Shown: in pieces, positions 51,358 through 60,190 of the stretch
Position numbering within the stretch: the first letter of the stretch is position 1
Layout: each line of letters starts with the position of its first letter
Source of the DNA: Streptomyces sp. NBC_01296
GTDB lineage: Bacteria; Actinomycetota; Actinomycetes; Streptomycetales; Streptomycetaceae
Direction of reading: 5' to 3'
NCBI RefSeq assembly: GCF_035984415.1
Contig: NZ_CP130720.1
Location: 1,364,001 to 1,428,000 of the forward strand
DNA: 64,000 nucleotides
Notes under the pieces: model-generated
What the model was told of the DNA's origin: nothing
The model's database searches: none
What the model saw: only the letters and a program-made list of their open reading frames with translations
Position numbers and translations under genes: made by a program

Positions 51358-52471
51358 GGACGAACCTTCCGACGGGAACAAGGACGATCGCCACATGCCG
51401 AAGACATGCGAGAGCCACTCACACACAGGAGAGGGGATCGACAGCGGCGGGTGAACCACCCGGGCCGCCCGGCGACACATCCAGTTCTACCCACACCCCC
51501 ACCCCCTGACAACGACCCCACCTAGCCACCCTCGCAGCCCACCGCCCCCACCCCCGGACCGGCGCACAAGGGACCGGAATCAACCCCTACAAGACCTACT
51601 ACCCCGGTTCGTGTGTGACGTGCGCCCTATGGGACGGCTCACCCCCAGGACGCCCGAACCTCACCGAACGTCACCACTCATACCCGGCAGGCCCAGGTGC
51701 CGGCCCGCTACGGGAGGGGCGTGCGGTCAGGCCGGCCTCCGCCGCAGGTGCTGCGCGAACCACGCCCGGCCGACGACCTCCGTCCGCTCGACCGAGCAGC
51801 AGGGCGCACTGCGCGCCGCCTCGCTGAAGACCACGGCCGGGACATGGTCGTAGGGGCGGTCACACAAGCTGCAGTTGCGGTACGTACAGGGACTGAGACG
51901 GACAATGATGGCTGGCCGGGTCCACGTGTACGGCGTCGACAACGGTGCCCCCCAGGTCAAGCCGGCTCGACCGGTGCTCCGTCGGGCGCGGCGGGCAGTG
52001 TGAACGCCGCGGGGACGGTGACGCCGCGCTGCATGCGGCGCAGTGCGTGGTCCTGGTCGCCGTGACCGGCTGTTTCCGCCCGCGAGCAGCAGGGCACGGA
52101 CAGGGACATCGGCGCCCGCCGAATCGGTGCATAACTCGACGCCCTCCCATCCTCCCGCGTACGAGAATCCCGGCCACCACGACCCGACGGGCGGCCTGCA
52201 CACATACCTCGTAGGCATGGAGGATGGTCGCCGACCGACCCGGCCGCAGCACCACAGTGAGGCCGACCGTGCGCAACCGGCTCGCATCATCGTGGCGGGC
52301 GAGAGTGCCGGTGATCGCGCAACGCTGCGGGGCCGGAGTGCCGGGGCGCGCAACCCGATCGGCGACGGCGCGCTCGTCGTCTTCTGCCGGTGGTCCGGCG
52401 ATGCGCTTGACATCGTCGTCACTCAAGGTGACACAATGACTACCGAAAGTAACCAACCAGGAGGTGTCACC
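51358..52471. other. 1.1-kb stretch without a confident gene
   Basis: The first part is the SLT leader, with a CGGGTG-AAC-CACCCG hairpin at 51,448-51,462. Beyond about 51,600 base composition and codon bias look irregular. Minus-strand bases 51,727-51,895 encode a cysteine-bearing tail (YRNCSLCDRPYDHVPAVV) without a good start, possibly a gene remnant. The last 40 bases before 52,472 form the lectin leader. Confidence 0.4.
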
Positions 52472-52867
52472 ATGGGTGATTTCAATATCGTCGCCGTGCC
52501 CGCGAAGGTTGAGGGCGGGGTGAAGTCCGGCGTGATGGTACGGCGCGACGACGTCTTCACCATCTCGGGAAGCGGGCGGGCAGAGTACGACCAGACCCCG
52601 CGCGTGACGTACCCCGACGGGACCCGATACATCAACGACAAGTTCGCCGGAGCGCACGTGGCGGCCACCGTCCTTCCCGGAGTGCCGGTGGGGACACTGA
52701 TCGCCCGCGTCGGTACGGGCCCGTGGTTCGCAGCCGGCTGCTGCCAGACCTTCTGCGCCCAAGAGGACGGCGAAATCACCGTCGCATACAACGACCGCGC
52801 CGGAATGTACGGCGACAACTCCGGTGAATACACCGCACTGATCGAGAACCACGGCAAGCCCTCGTAA
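52472..52867 (+). CDS. LecA (PA-IL)-like galactose-binding lectin
   Basis: 131 residues; the ATG has GGAGG 7 bases upstream. No signal peptide. The C-terminal block EITVAYNDRAGMYGDNSGEY matches the calcium and sugar loop of Pseudomonas LecA (YNDVPGTYGNNSG): the D100 equivalent is kept, N107 is D, N108 is N. RAEYDQTP corresponds to the segment with Y36, and the middle VPVGTLIARVG also fits. LecA binds galactosides through Ca2+. There are two adjacent cysteines (GCCQTFC) not found in LecA. A cytoplasmic start without export signal is also true of LecA itself. Confidence 0.75.
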   Translation: MGDFNIVAVPAKVEGGVKSGVMVRRDDVFTISGSGRAEYDQTPRVTYPDGTRYINDKFAGAHVAATVLPGVPVGTLIARVGTGPWFAAGCCQTFCAQEDGEITVAYNDRAGMYGDNSGEYTALIENHGKPS

Positions 52868-52900
52868 CGCACCCCGCCGTCTCCCGGCCCCTGCTCCCGG

Positions 52901-53179
52901 TCACACCCGGTGCGGGGGCCGAGGAACGTCGACGTCACAACATGCGCCAGGCCCGCCCCGGGCGGACCCGGCGAAAGCAGGTCCGGCGGCGAAGGAAGCG
53001 AACAGGGCGGCGTCGTGTCCAGCCGGGTCGCGCTTGCCCTGGAGCGGGCCGGTGAGGAAGTCAAGATCAATCTCGGCGTCGCGCAGTTCCTCGGCGACCT
53101 TGAGGAGTTCGATGGCGCCGCGGCCGAGCCGCTTCATCTCGTGCACGGCGAGGGTGACCTTCGTCGTCCCTGGTAGCAG
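52901..53179 (-). pseudogene. Serine recombinase (resolvase) fragment
   Basis: Encodes VTLAVHEMKRLGRGAIELL, LRDAEIDLDFLTGPLQG and DPAGHDAALFASFAAG, the central part of the resolvase catalytic domain. The N-terminus with the catalytic serine is missing and the C-terminus diverges after FASFAA, where normal enzymes continue into the long helix. It is joined directly to a propeller fragment upstream. A relic of a transposon or plasmid. Confidence 0.65.
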
Positions 53180-53184
53180 CCAGG

Positions 53185-53972
53185 AAGCCTCGGTCCTGCG
53201 CAAATTGGTACGTCTGTCGGTACCCGGGATCGTCCGCCTTCAAGAAATGCACGGAACTGCCATTGGCCAGGAAGAACCCGGAGTCTCCGATGATTCCCAC
53301 CACATACCGATCCGCGTTCATCGGCCCGAGCGGGCCCACCACCCTCTTCGCCGGCTTCCCCGGCTGTAACGACCACAGCTCCACCATGCCGCCTGTGGTC
53401 AACGCGGCCACGTAGCGCGGGTCTTGCAGGGGAAAGGCCGCGATGAGGCCGTCGCCGAGACGTACGCCGAGGGCCTCGTTCTCCTTGCCCGTGCGCAGAT
53501 CGATAGTGTGCATCTCGGATTCGCCATCCACCGTGACCGCCACATACCCCGGCCTGGGGTCGCTCCTCAGGAAGTAGGTCGGTCGGTCCTTCGTGGTGAG
53601 CCGCAGGCTCTTGAGATCGATCGGCTGCGACAGGGCGCGGCCGTCGCGGGCGTCCCAGTACTCGACGAGCGTGCCGGAGACCGTGAAGAGTTGATCGTCG
53701 TCGAGGAAGCCGAGTTGCAGTGGTTGCGGCTTTCCCTCCAGGACGGTGGGTGGTTCCGCGGTGGTGAACTCGGCCACTCGGCGCAGCGAGGGCAGGGTGC
53801 GGACGGTGATCCGATTCCGGTCCGACACGTCCGCCACCAGCGTGTCGACCGCGAGTTCCTGCCTCGCGTCCGGGGGAGTTCGCGCCTCGCTCCCGACTTC
53901 GGCGAGGGTGCGCTGCCGGCCCTCGGTCTCCGAGACCCTCAGGCGGCGATCCAGTACCGTCGTCCGACGCAT
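53185..53972 (-). pseudogene. WD40/beta-propeller protein fragment
   Basis: About 260 residues of propeller-like sequence (TLPSLRRVAEFTT, FTVSGTLVEYWDARDGRAL, MVELWSLQPGKPAKRVVG, DSGFFLANGSSVHFL). It resembles the C-terminal half of the large NACHT/protease-WD40 proteins of Streptomyces. No convincing start exists and the 3' end runs into the resolvase fragment near 53,180, so both ends appear truncated. Confidence 0.55.
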
Positions 53973-54227
53973 CCGGAGCCGTCACGGCTCTCCCCCGTCG
54001 CTCTGAGAACGCCGGGCCGCCTCGACACACGCGATCCAGGCCATGCGTCGAGCCTCAACGCGTCCCGTGCACCACGCAACAGCACGCCGACAGGATGTGC
54101 GCCGTCCAGGCGAACCCGTGCGACATCCAGGTGACCCGTCAGGTCAGCGCACTCGGCCGCGCGCCTTCAGGGGCACCGGCGGGAGCCGCCCGACAGCGAC
54201 GGGCCTGCCGACGCCGGGCTCGTCGTT

Positions 54228-55400
54228 TCACGCGGCACGGCGGTAGACAGGCAGGGTTTCGGCGGCGCGGGACTGCAGGCGGCGTTCGATCCCTCCGACA
54301 GCCTTCATGAGTGGCAGCCGGACCAGAGCGTCGCGCACGCGCCGGCCGCCCTCGGTCCTGGGCACCATGAGGCGCAGGTTCGGGCCGATCTGCTGCTTGC
54401 GGTCGACCAGAGGCCGATGGACGGCGTCGTAGCGGGCGAAGGCGACCCGGTGGTCGCCGCCTGCCGCGGCCAGCTCCCCCGCCAGCCGGTACGCCCCGAC
54501 CAGGGCCAGTTCGGCGCCGGCGCCCGAGGCCGGGGAAGCGCACCAGGCGGCGTCACCGATCAGCGCTGTGCGGCCGTTGGACCAGGAGTCCATCCGTACC
54601 TGGCCAAGGGCGTCGAAGTAGAAGTCGGGGTCGGCCAGGGCCGCTTCCAGCAAGCCCCGGGTGGGCTGCCACGGCTGGTCGGCGAATGCCTCGGCGACCA
54701 GCCTCTTGTGCTCGGCGATGTCGCGGTGGTCGCAGTTCAGCCGCTCGGAACGGAAGATGAAGTAGGCCTTGGCCTGGGTGTGGGTGCCCGACCGGTAGAT
54801 CCCCGTCATCTTGCCTGGCGTGTTGAACATCGTCACCCAGCGGTCCTCGCCCAGCCTGCCGTCGGCGTTGGCGAAGGCGAAGTAGTGGTCCTTGTGCCGG
54901 ACGAACCGCTCCTCGGGGCCGAAGGCGAGCCGCCGCAGGTTGGAGTGCATTCCATCGGCGCCGATCACCAGGTCGAAGCGGCGGACGGGAGCGCGCTCGA
55001 AGGCGACCGTCACACCGTGGGCGTCCTGCTTCAGGGCCCGGATCGAGTCACCGAATCGGATCTCCACGTCATCGGCCGCTTCGCGCAGCAATGCGACCAG
55101 GTCGCCCCGCATGATCTCGACCGAGGCAGTCTCGCGGATGCTGATCCGAGCGACGGCGCGGTCGGCGGCGTCGACGAACTTCATGCCGTTCACGTCGGTG
55201 GCCAGTTCGCGGATGCGGTTCATGAGGCCCATTCGCTCGGCCACGGTGACCGCGTCGTCGCGCACGTCCACCCCGTTGCCTCCGGTGCGCAGCTCGGGGG
55301 CGCGTTCAACGATGGTGGGCCGCAAGCCGTGCCGGGCCAGCCAATAGGCCAGGGTGAGTCCGGCGATGCCGGCTCCGGAGATCAGGATCCGCTCGTTCAT
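54228..55400 (-). CDS. FAD-dependent aromatic monooxygenase (PHBH/TetX fold)
   Basis: 390 residues from an ATG with GGAGGAG upstream. FAD site ILISGAGIAGLTLAYWLARHG with acidic VERAPELRTGGNGVDV, central DLVIGADGMHSNLRR and late GDAAWCASPASGAGAELALVG. Proteins of this group hydroxylate aromatic substrates or inactivate tetracycline- and rifamycin-like drugs. It is divergent from a TetR regulator, the usual layout for a drug-inducible enzyme. Substrate unknown. Confidence 0.92.
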   Translation of the reverse strand: MNERILISGAGIAGLTLAYWLARHGLRPTIVERAPELRTGGNGVDVRDDAVTVAERMGLMNRIRELATDVNGMKFVDAADRAVARISIRETASVEIMRGDLVALLREAADDVEIRFGDSIRALKQDAHGVTVAFERAPVRRFDLVIGADGMHSNLRRLAFGPEERFVRHKDHYFAFANADGRLGEDRWVTMFNTPGKMTGIYRSGTHTQAKAYFIFRSERLNCDHRDIAEHKRLVAEAFADQPWQPTRGLLEAALADPDFYFDALGQVRMDSWSNGRTALIGDAAWCASPASGAGAELALVGAYRLAGELAAAGGDHRVAFARYDAVHRPLVDRKQQIGPNLRLMVPRTEGGRRVRDALVRLPLMKAVGGIERRLQSRAAETLPVYRRAA

Positions 55401-55425
55401 GGTGGCTCCTCCCGCTAGACTCAAG

Positions 55426-55467
55426 TGAAACATGCATTCCAGATAGCTATGTGGAAGGAGCATTTCA
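55426..55467. promoter_or_regulatory. Imperfect inverted repeat, probable TetR operator
   Basis: TGAAACATGCATTCC and GGAAGGAGCATTTCA face each other across 12 bases (10 of 15 positions pair), in the short gap between the monooxygenase and TetR starts. Confidence 0.4.
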
Positions 55468-55468
55468 G

Positions 55469-56059
55469 TTGTCAACGCTTTCGGAGCAGCCGGGGCCCGC
55501 GCCGAAGCGCCGCGCCGATGCCGTGCGTAACCGAGACCTGGCCGTGGGCGCCGCCATGGCGCTACTGGCGAAACCGGGTGCGTCCCTCACCGTCGAGGCC
55601 ATCGCCAAGCGCGCCGGATTGGGCGCCGCCACCGTCGTGCGCGCCTTCGGCGGCAAGGACGCGCTGCTGGACGCCGCTGTCTCCCGGCTGCTCGAACCCC
55701 TCGTCCAGCGCGCCCGCGATCTGCTCGCCGCGACGACCCCCTACGAGGCCCTGCGCACGTTCCTGCGTGAGCTGATCGCCTTCCAAACTGCACATCACGC
55801 CATCAACGACCAGCTCACCGGCCTCGACCTGCCCGCCACCACCGCACTGCGGGCCGGCCTGGTCGGCGCTGTCGAGGAAATGATCGAGGGCTCACGCCGC
55901 GATGGGCGGGTCCGCGCCGACCTCGACCCCGCCGTCACCACCGCCCTCATCAGCGCCACCGCCCTGGCCGTAGCCCGCGCCGAGCCGTCCTCGCCCGGCC
56001 TCGTCCACGCCTACCTCACCGTCCTGCTGGATGGCCTCAATCCGCACCTCCCCGCCTGA
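55469..56059 (+). CDS. TetR-family transcriptional regulator
   Basis: 196 residues from a TTG with GGAAGGAG 8 bases upstream; a GTG 18 bases earlier is in frame but lacks a binding site. N-terminal HTH: VEAIAKRAGLGAATVVRAFGGKDALLDAAV. The C-terminal ligand domain is all helical with LVGAVEEMIEGSRRDGRVRADL. Divergent from the FAD monooxygenase, which it probably represses until a ligand binds. Confidence 0.92.
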   Translation: MSTLSEQPGPAPKRRADAVRNRDLAVGAAMALLAKPGASLTVEAIAKRAGLGAATVVRAFGGKDALLDAAVSRLLEPLVQRARDLLAATTPYEALRTFLRELIAFQTAHHAINDQLTGLDLPATTALRAGLVGAVEEMIEGSRRDGRVRADLDPAVTTALISATALAVARAEPSSPGLVHAYLTVLLDGLNPHLPA

Positions 56060-56096
56060 CGCACCGACGGCCGCCGAGACGGCCGCTGGCCGGCCT

Positions 56097-56537
56097 TCAT
56101 CGTGTTGGCCGGTAGTAGTCGTCGATGGGAGCGCGTGCCTCGTCGAACAGGGCCGGGCCGTCCTGTGCCACCGTCGGCCATGCGCCCGAATCCGGGTTGA
56201 GTTCCACGAGTTGCGCCGTGGAGAGCGCGTAGACGACACGGCCGAGTCCGGAGCGAACGATGGCGCCGGCGCACATGCCGCACGGCTGGCAGCTTGTGTA
56301 CAGAGTGGTGAGTGCGGCCGCGTCACGGTCGAGTTCGCGAGCCGCCCAGCGGGAGAGCTTCAGTTCCGGGTGGGCGGTGATGTCGTTGTCGCGTCGTACC
56401 GTGTTGTGGGCTTCGGCGAGAATCGTGCCGTCCGAGCCAACCAGCAGGGAACCGTACGGTGCGTCGCCGTGGGTGGCGGCATGGGCTGCGACGGCGATGG
56501 CCCGCCGCAGCAGTGCGGCGTCGGCAGTGGTGATCAC
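56097..56537 (-). CDS. Nucleoside deaminase-fold protein
   Basis: 146 residues from a GTG overlapping the stop of the LLM gene (GTGA), with GGAGG 7 bases upstream. CDA-fold zinc motif: H-P-E in AHPELKLS (catalytic glutamate) and CQPCGMCAGA (zinc cysteines). This is the family of guanine, cytosine and tRNA-adenosine deaminases. It is probably a small-molecule base deaminase; substrate unknown. Coupled to an F420-type oxidoreductase gene. Confidence 0.9.
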   Translation of the reverse strand: MITTADAALLRRAIAVAAHAATHGDAPYGSLLVGSDGTILAEAHNTVRRDNDITAHPELKLSRWAARELDRDAAALTTLYTSCQPCGMCAGAIVRSGLGRVVYALSTAQLVELNPDSGAWPTVAQDGPALFDEARAPIDDYYRPTR

Positions 56538-57352
56538 GAGGATGTCCTCCAGCGTGCGGCAATGGCGGTGAGCGCCTGCCACGCCTCATGGGGCCGGCGG
56601 GTTTCCTCCGGGTCTCCGTGGTACGGGTCGAGCACGACGGTGTGGGCCCCGAGGCGGTGAAGCTCGTCGAGATCGTCGAGGATCTGATCGAGGGTGCCGG
56701 TGCCCGCGAGCCGCTCGGGGTCGCTGATGGGTGCGGTGGTCAGCCGCAGGGCGATGCGGGGCGCGAACGCCGGCAGAGAGTGGTTCCTGACGACCGAACG
56801 CATCCAGGGAAGGGTGCCCCGCAGCGGATGCCAGGCGTCGCCGAACCTGATGGCGCGCCGGATTCCCGCCTCGCTGTTGCCGCCGACCCAGACGGGAACC
56901 GGGGCGGTGTGCCCGTCGGCCTCATCGAGCCAGGCCTTCCGCAGAGCGACGAGGTACTCGTCGGTCAGCCTGCCACGTGCGGTGAACGGCACGCCGAGCG
57001 CGTCGAATTCCTGACGTGCCCAGCCGACTCCCACCCCGAGCACGAGTCTGCCGCCACTGAGCTGGTTGAGGTTGGTGGCCATGCGCGCCACCAGCAGCGG
57101 ATGCCGGTAGGGCAGCACGAGCACGGTCGTGCCCAGCCGCACTCTGGTGGTGATGCCGGCAAGCCAGGACAGCGTGGTGAACGGCTCGTAGAACGGTGCC
57201 GGATAGCGCCCGGCCACGTCCGGAGTGTTCACCACGTGATCCGACACCATGAGGAGGTCGAAGCCGAGCCCCTCCACGATCCGCGCCCACTCGCTCAGCA
57301 CGCCCGGAGCGGTTCCAGGCCCGAAGTTCGGTACGTTCACGCCAAGTTGCAT
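56534..57352 (-). CDS. LLM-class F420-dependent oxidoreductase
   Basis: 272 residues with the luciferase-like fold: LGVNVPNFGPG, ARIVEGLGFDLLMVSDHVV, TTRVRLGTTVLVLPYRHPLL, GGRLVLGVGVGWARQEFDALGV. Members in actinobacteria mostly use F420. It is divergent from an Lrp-type regulator and cotranscribed with the deaminase. A base- or heterocycle-degrading function would fit, but this is inference. Confidence 0.9.
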   Translation of the reverse strand: MQLGVNVPNFGPGTAPGVLSEWARIVEGLGFDLLMVSDHVVNTPDVAGRYPAPFYEPFTTLSWLAGITTRVRLGTTVLVLPYRHPLLVARMATNLNQLSGGRLVLGVGVGWARQEFDALGVPFTARGRLTDEYLVALRKAWLDEADGHTAPVPVWVGGNSEAGIRRAIRFGDAWHPLRGTLPWMRSVVRNHSLPAFAPRIALRLTTAPISDPERLAGTGTLDQILDDLDELHRLGAHTVVLDPYHGDPEETRRPHEAWQALTAIAARWRTSS

Positions 57353-57445
57353 GATCGGAGGCTATCTCGGTGATCAAGAAATTTGAAAGACGCTTCTCCC
57401 GGCAGGCTTGCTACTCTTCCATCAATTTCCCGGTAGGGTCGCGAA

Positions 57446-57892
57446 ATGACCGGGAATCTTGACGACATCGACTGGGCGATCATTGACGAGCTGCAACGGG
57501 ACGCGCGCATCTCCATGAGCGAGTTGGGGCGGCGCGTGAGTCTCGGCTCGTCAGCCACCACGGAACGGGTGCGACAGCTGGAGGCGACGGGCGTCATCGC
57601 CGGCTACCGCGCCGTGGTCGACCTGGCCAAGGTCGGCTACCCCGTGCTGGCCGTCGTCCGGTTGAAGTACCCGGGCAACCGCCACCAACCGTTGCGCCGG
57701 CTACTCGCCGATCGGCGCGAGATCCTGGAGTGTCTGCGCACCACCGGCGACGACTGTTACACCCTGAAGGTGGCCGCAACCTCCATGGAACACCTGGAGA
57801 CACTCATGGACGAGCTGGCAGGATTCGGCAGTACGACCACCAGCGTCGTCTACAGCCAGACGCTGCCGTATCGAGGACCCAACCGGCCCTGA
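57446..57892 (+). CDS. Lrp/AsnC-family transcriptional regulator
   Basis: 148 residues: HTH IDELQRDARISMSELGRRVSLGSSATTERVRQLEATGVI, then a RAM-type ligand domain (AVVRLKYPGNRHQ, TGDDCYTLKVAATSMEHLETLMDEL). Divergent from the LLM-deaminase pair with a 93-base A+T-rich gap; likely regulator of that pair in response to an amino acid or catabolite. Confidence 0.92.
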   Translation: MTGNLDDIDWAIIDELQRDARISMSELGRRVSLGSSATTERVRQLEATGVIAGYRAVVDLAKVGYPVLAVVRLKYPGNRHQPLRRLLADRREILECLRTTGDDCYTLKVAATSMEHLETLMDELAGFGSTTTSVVYSQTLPYRGPNRP

Positions 57893-57967
57893 ACGAACGG
57901 CTGACCGGGTGGGGACGTACGGGGCGCGGAAGGGTCCGGCAACGTCACGGATGCTGCCGAACCCTTG

Positions 57968-58118
57968 TCAGCCGGCAATCCGGTACCGCACAAACCGGGC
58001 CCGCCAGCGCCCCACCGCCTGCGGTGTGGAACCGAGTTGAGCAGCCACGTCCTTGTTCGAGACACCGTCAGCACACGCCAGAACGATCCGGCACACATCT
58101 GTACAGAATTTCCGACTC
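57968..58118 (-). pseudogene. IS630-type transposase N-terminal fragment
   Basis: One frame reads CRIVLACADGVSNKDVAAQL then GSTPQAVGRWRARFV before a stop, matching the N-terminal HTH of IS630-family transposases in Streptomyces. The catalytic DDE part is absent. No clear terminal inverted repeats. It abuts the injection-system operon end. Confidence 0.6.
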
Positions 58119-58124
58119 AGAACA

Positions 58125-59528
58125 CTAGGAGCCGCTGGTCGCGGCGCGGGTGAAGAACTCGATCTCGGCTATCGAAACCTGCTTGTCGGCGCCCACGTTG
58201 AACGCCGAGCGGATGACGAACCTGACGCTGACGACGTTCTGCGCCCGGAACTTCTGCTGCTGCGGCCCGCTCACCTGGTCGAGTGTGATCTGGCGCGTGG
58301 TCTGCTTCCCGTCGGCCGTGGTGATGATCGCGTCCATGCGGTGCGGCAGCGCGGCCTCGGAGAGGTCCGAAGCCTTGGTGGAGATGCCGGACGTGATCAG
58401 GATGTCCAGCAGGCGGGTGGGTTCGTTGAAGCGCGCCTCTATCCACTCCCCGTCGGCGGACTGCGAGACGCCGGGGCCCCACCAGCTGTTGTTGATCTTG
58501 TCGAAGAGCACCTTCGGCGGGTGACCGTCGAAGGAACGGGACGCCGCGGCGGAATCCGGGGTGACCTGGGCCCGCTTCGCGAAGTGGTCGCGCGCCGCGC
58601 TCCACGCCGTATCCACGGTGAACGCCCCGTAGATCACCAGCGCGAGCACGAGGCCGTACGCGATCCAGGTGAAGGCGCGGCCGATGCCTCGGCGCAGCCG
58701 CGGGCGCTCGCCCGCCCACGGGACCGGGCGGTCGCCGACGTTCCAGATCCGGCGCCACCAGGGGTGCCGAGCCTCCGGGGCACCGGGACGCTCCGCCAGT
58801 GACATGCCGCAGCGCCGGCAGAAGTGCCGGTCCGGGCGGTTGCCGACCTCGCACCAGGGGCACGGCGGACCGGTCTCGTCGGCCGGTTCCGCGCTGGGAG
58901 CCTGGACGCGGGGGCGGGCCGCGGCGGGCACGCCGGGGAGGACCGGCGCGACATCCGGTGCCGGTGCGGCGGCGCGCTGGTCGGCGACCGGAACGAGCAG
59001 CGCCCTGGCGCGCGCGCTCGCGTCCGGGGTCGCGGCCGCCGGGGAGGCGGCCGGTGCGACGGGATCCACCGGGACCGTGGGCGGGGTCTCCTCCTCCGGG
59101 CGCGCCGTCGTCGGCGATGCGGCGCTCACGGGTCCGTGGACGGCTTCCCGCACCGGGCCCGCGCTCCCGGCCCGGGGGGCGGGATCACCGGCATCAGGAC
59201 CGAGGCCGGGGTCGGGACCCGGACTGCCCTCAGGATCGGCCTCGGTATCGCCGTCGGCCGACGTACCCCCGCCCGAGCCCGACGAACCCCACGCACCCGC
59301 GCCGCCTTGCCGGCCTGCCGTACCCGTACCCGTACCCGTACCCGTACCCCGTTCCTCCTGACCCGGGGTCCAGCTCAGTACCGCGCCGCAGCCGTCGCAG
59401 AACGACTGCCCCGGAGTCGAGCGCGTGCCGCATTCAGCACAATGATGTGACGTGTTCCCCGCGTTCCCCGCGTCGGCGCCGACAGCTGCGGACGACGGGG
59501 TGGACGGGGAACCCTGCTGATCGGTCAC
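58125..59528 (-). CDS. Zinc-ribbon membrane protein with C-terminal discoidin/NADase-type glycan-binding-like domain
   Basis: 467 residues. Zinc ribbon 1 is CAECGTRSTPGQSFCDGCG; after about 170 residues of G/T/P/A-rich linker comes zinc ribbon 2 (CPWCEVGNRPDRHFCRRCG), a transmembrane helix (AFTWIAYGLVLALVIYGAF, about residue 290) and a beta-sandwich domain (VLFDKINNSWWGPG, VSVRFVIRSAFNVGADKQ) like the NADase-type glycan-binding domain. It is the last gene of the injection-system operon and could anchor the baseplate to the membrane, as proposed for such accessory proteins. An in-frame (GTACCC)5 hexamer repeat at 59,320-59,349 encodes a Gly-Thr tract. Confidence 0.85.
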   Translation of the reverse strand: MTDQQGSPSTPSSAAVGADAGNAGNTSHHCAECGTRSTPGQSFCDGCGAVLSWTPGQEERGTGTGTGTGTAGRQGGAGAWGSSGSGGGTSADGDTEADPEGSPGPDPGLGPDAGDPAPRAGSAGPVREAVHGPVSAASPTTARPEEETPPTVPVDPVAPAASPAAATPDASARARALLVPVADQRAAAPAPDVAPVLPGVPAAARPRVQAPSAEPADETGPPCPWCEVGNRPDRHFCRRCGMSLAERPGAPEARHPWWRRIWNVGDRPVPWAGERPRLRRGIGRAFTWIAYGLVLALVIYGAFTVDTAWSAARDHFAKRAQVTPDSAAASRSFDGHPPKVLFDKINNSWWGPGVSQSADGEWIEARFNEPTRLLDILITSGISTKASDLSEAALPHRMDAIITTADGKQTTRQITLDQVSGPQQQKFRAQNVVSVRFVIRSAFNVGADKQVSIAEIEFFTRAATSGS

Positions 59529-60190
59529 CTGTCGGGAGTCCTTTCGGGGGCGGTCACCTGGACCGTGTAAGGCATGTGGGCGGGGCGAGCTGCCGCGACG
59601 AGGCGCTCCAGCCGGTGTTCGGCGGCCGGGTCGGGCTCCGGCAGCCGTACGGTGACGTGCAGATGCGGGCGCCGCTCGCCGGGGACCGGGCCCAGGGGCC
59701 GGGCGTCCCAGGCGGCCGCGCCGCTCTCGATGATCTCCGGCTCCACGCCGAAGGCGAGCCGTATCGTCTCGGACAGTCCGCGCCGGGTGCCGCGGATGCG
59801 GTGCAGCCGTACCGCGGCGGTCACCGCGGCGCGCAGCGCGACCGTCGCTTCCGTGTCCTGCGGACGGCCGGCGGCCGGTGGGGCCGACGCGGCTTTCGCC
59901 GGTTCGGCGTCTGCGGGGCCGTCGGCGCCCCCGGCAGCGTCCGGCCCGTCGCTTTCCGCACCCACCCAGCTGCCGAGCCAGCGGGTGAAGTCCGCTGGCG
60001 CGAGCGACGGCGTGAAATAGGCGTCCAGGCAGTCGAGCACGTTGTGCAGCGGTGCGAGGGCCTCGTCGATACCCGCGACGAAGCGCTGCGCGAGATCGTC
60101 GTCGGCGAACACCGCCGGCAGCATCACGCCCAGCGGCGCGGAGGAGCCGAGTCCGTCGACGGAGCCGCGCATGCTCCCGCCGGCGCTCAC
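59525..60190 (-). CDS. Phage tail protein I-like component of the injection system
   Basis: 221 residues; GTG start overlaps the baseplate J stop. N-terminal FVAGIDEALAPLHNVLDCLDAYF and PADFTRWLGSWVG match P2 gpI/tail_P2_I type proteins; the C-terminal half (RLHRIRGTRRGLSETIRLAFG, HLHVTVRLP) is typical too. An alanine-rich insert at about 80-110 divides the two. It probably links baseplate and fibre or wedge parts. Confidence 0.85.
   Translation of the reverse strand: MSAGGSMRGSVDGLGSSAPLGVMLPAVFADDDLAQRFVAGIDEALAPLHNVLDCLDAYFTPSLAPADFTRWLGSWVGAESDGPDAAGGADGPADAEPAKAASAPPAAGRPQDTEATVALRAAVTAAVRLHRIRGTRRGLSETIRLAFGVEPEIIESGAAAWDARPLGPVPGERRPHLHVTVRLPEPDPAAEHRLERLVAAARPAHMPYTVQVTAPERTPDR

Noticed and set aside
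51358..51540. ydaO/c-di-AMP riboswitch in front of the SLT gene
   Set aside because: Such switches occur before wall-hydrolase genes in Streptomyces, but the conserved blocks could not be matched here; only short hairpins are present.
51860..52852. A 330-residue minus-strand frame over the lectin gene
   Set aside because: The plus-strand frame has a strong ribosome binding site and clear LecA similarity; the antisense frame has none.
59320..59349. Possible CRISPR-like array
   Set aside because: It is an uninterrupted hexamer repeat inside a coding sequence, with no spacers and no cas genes.
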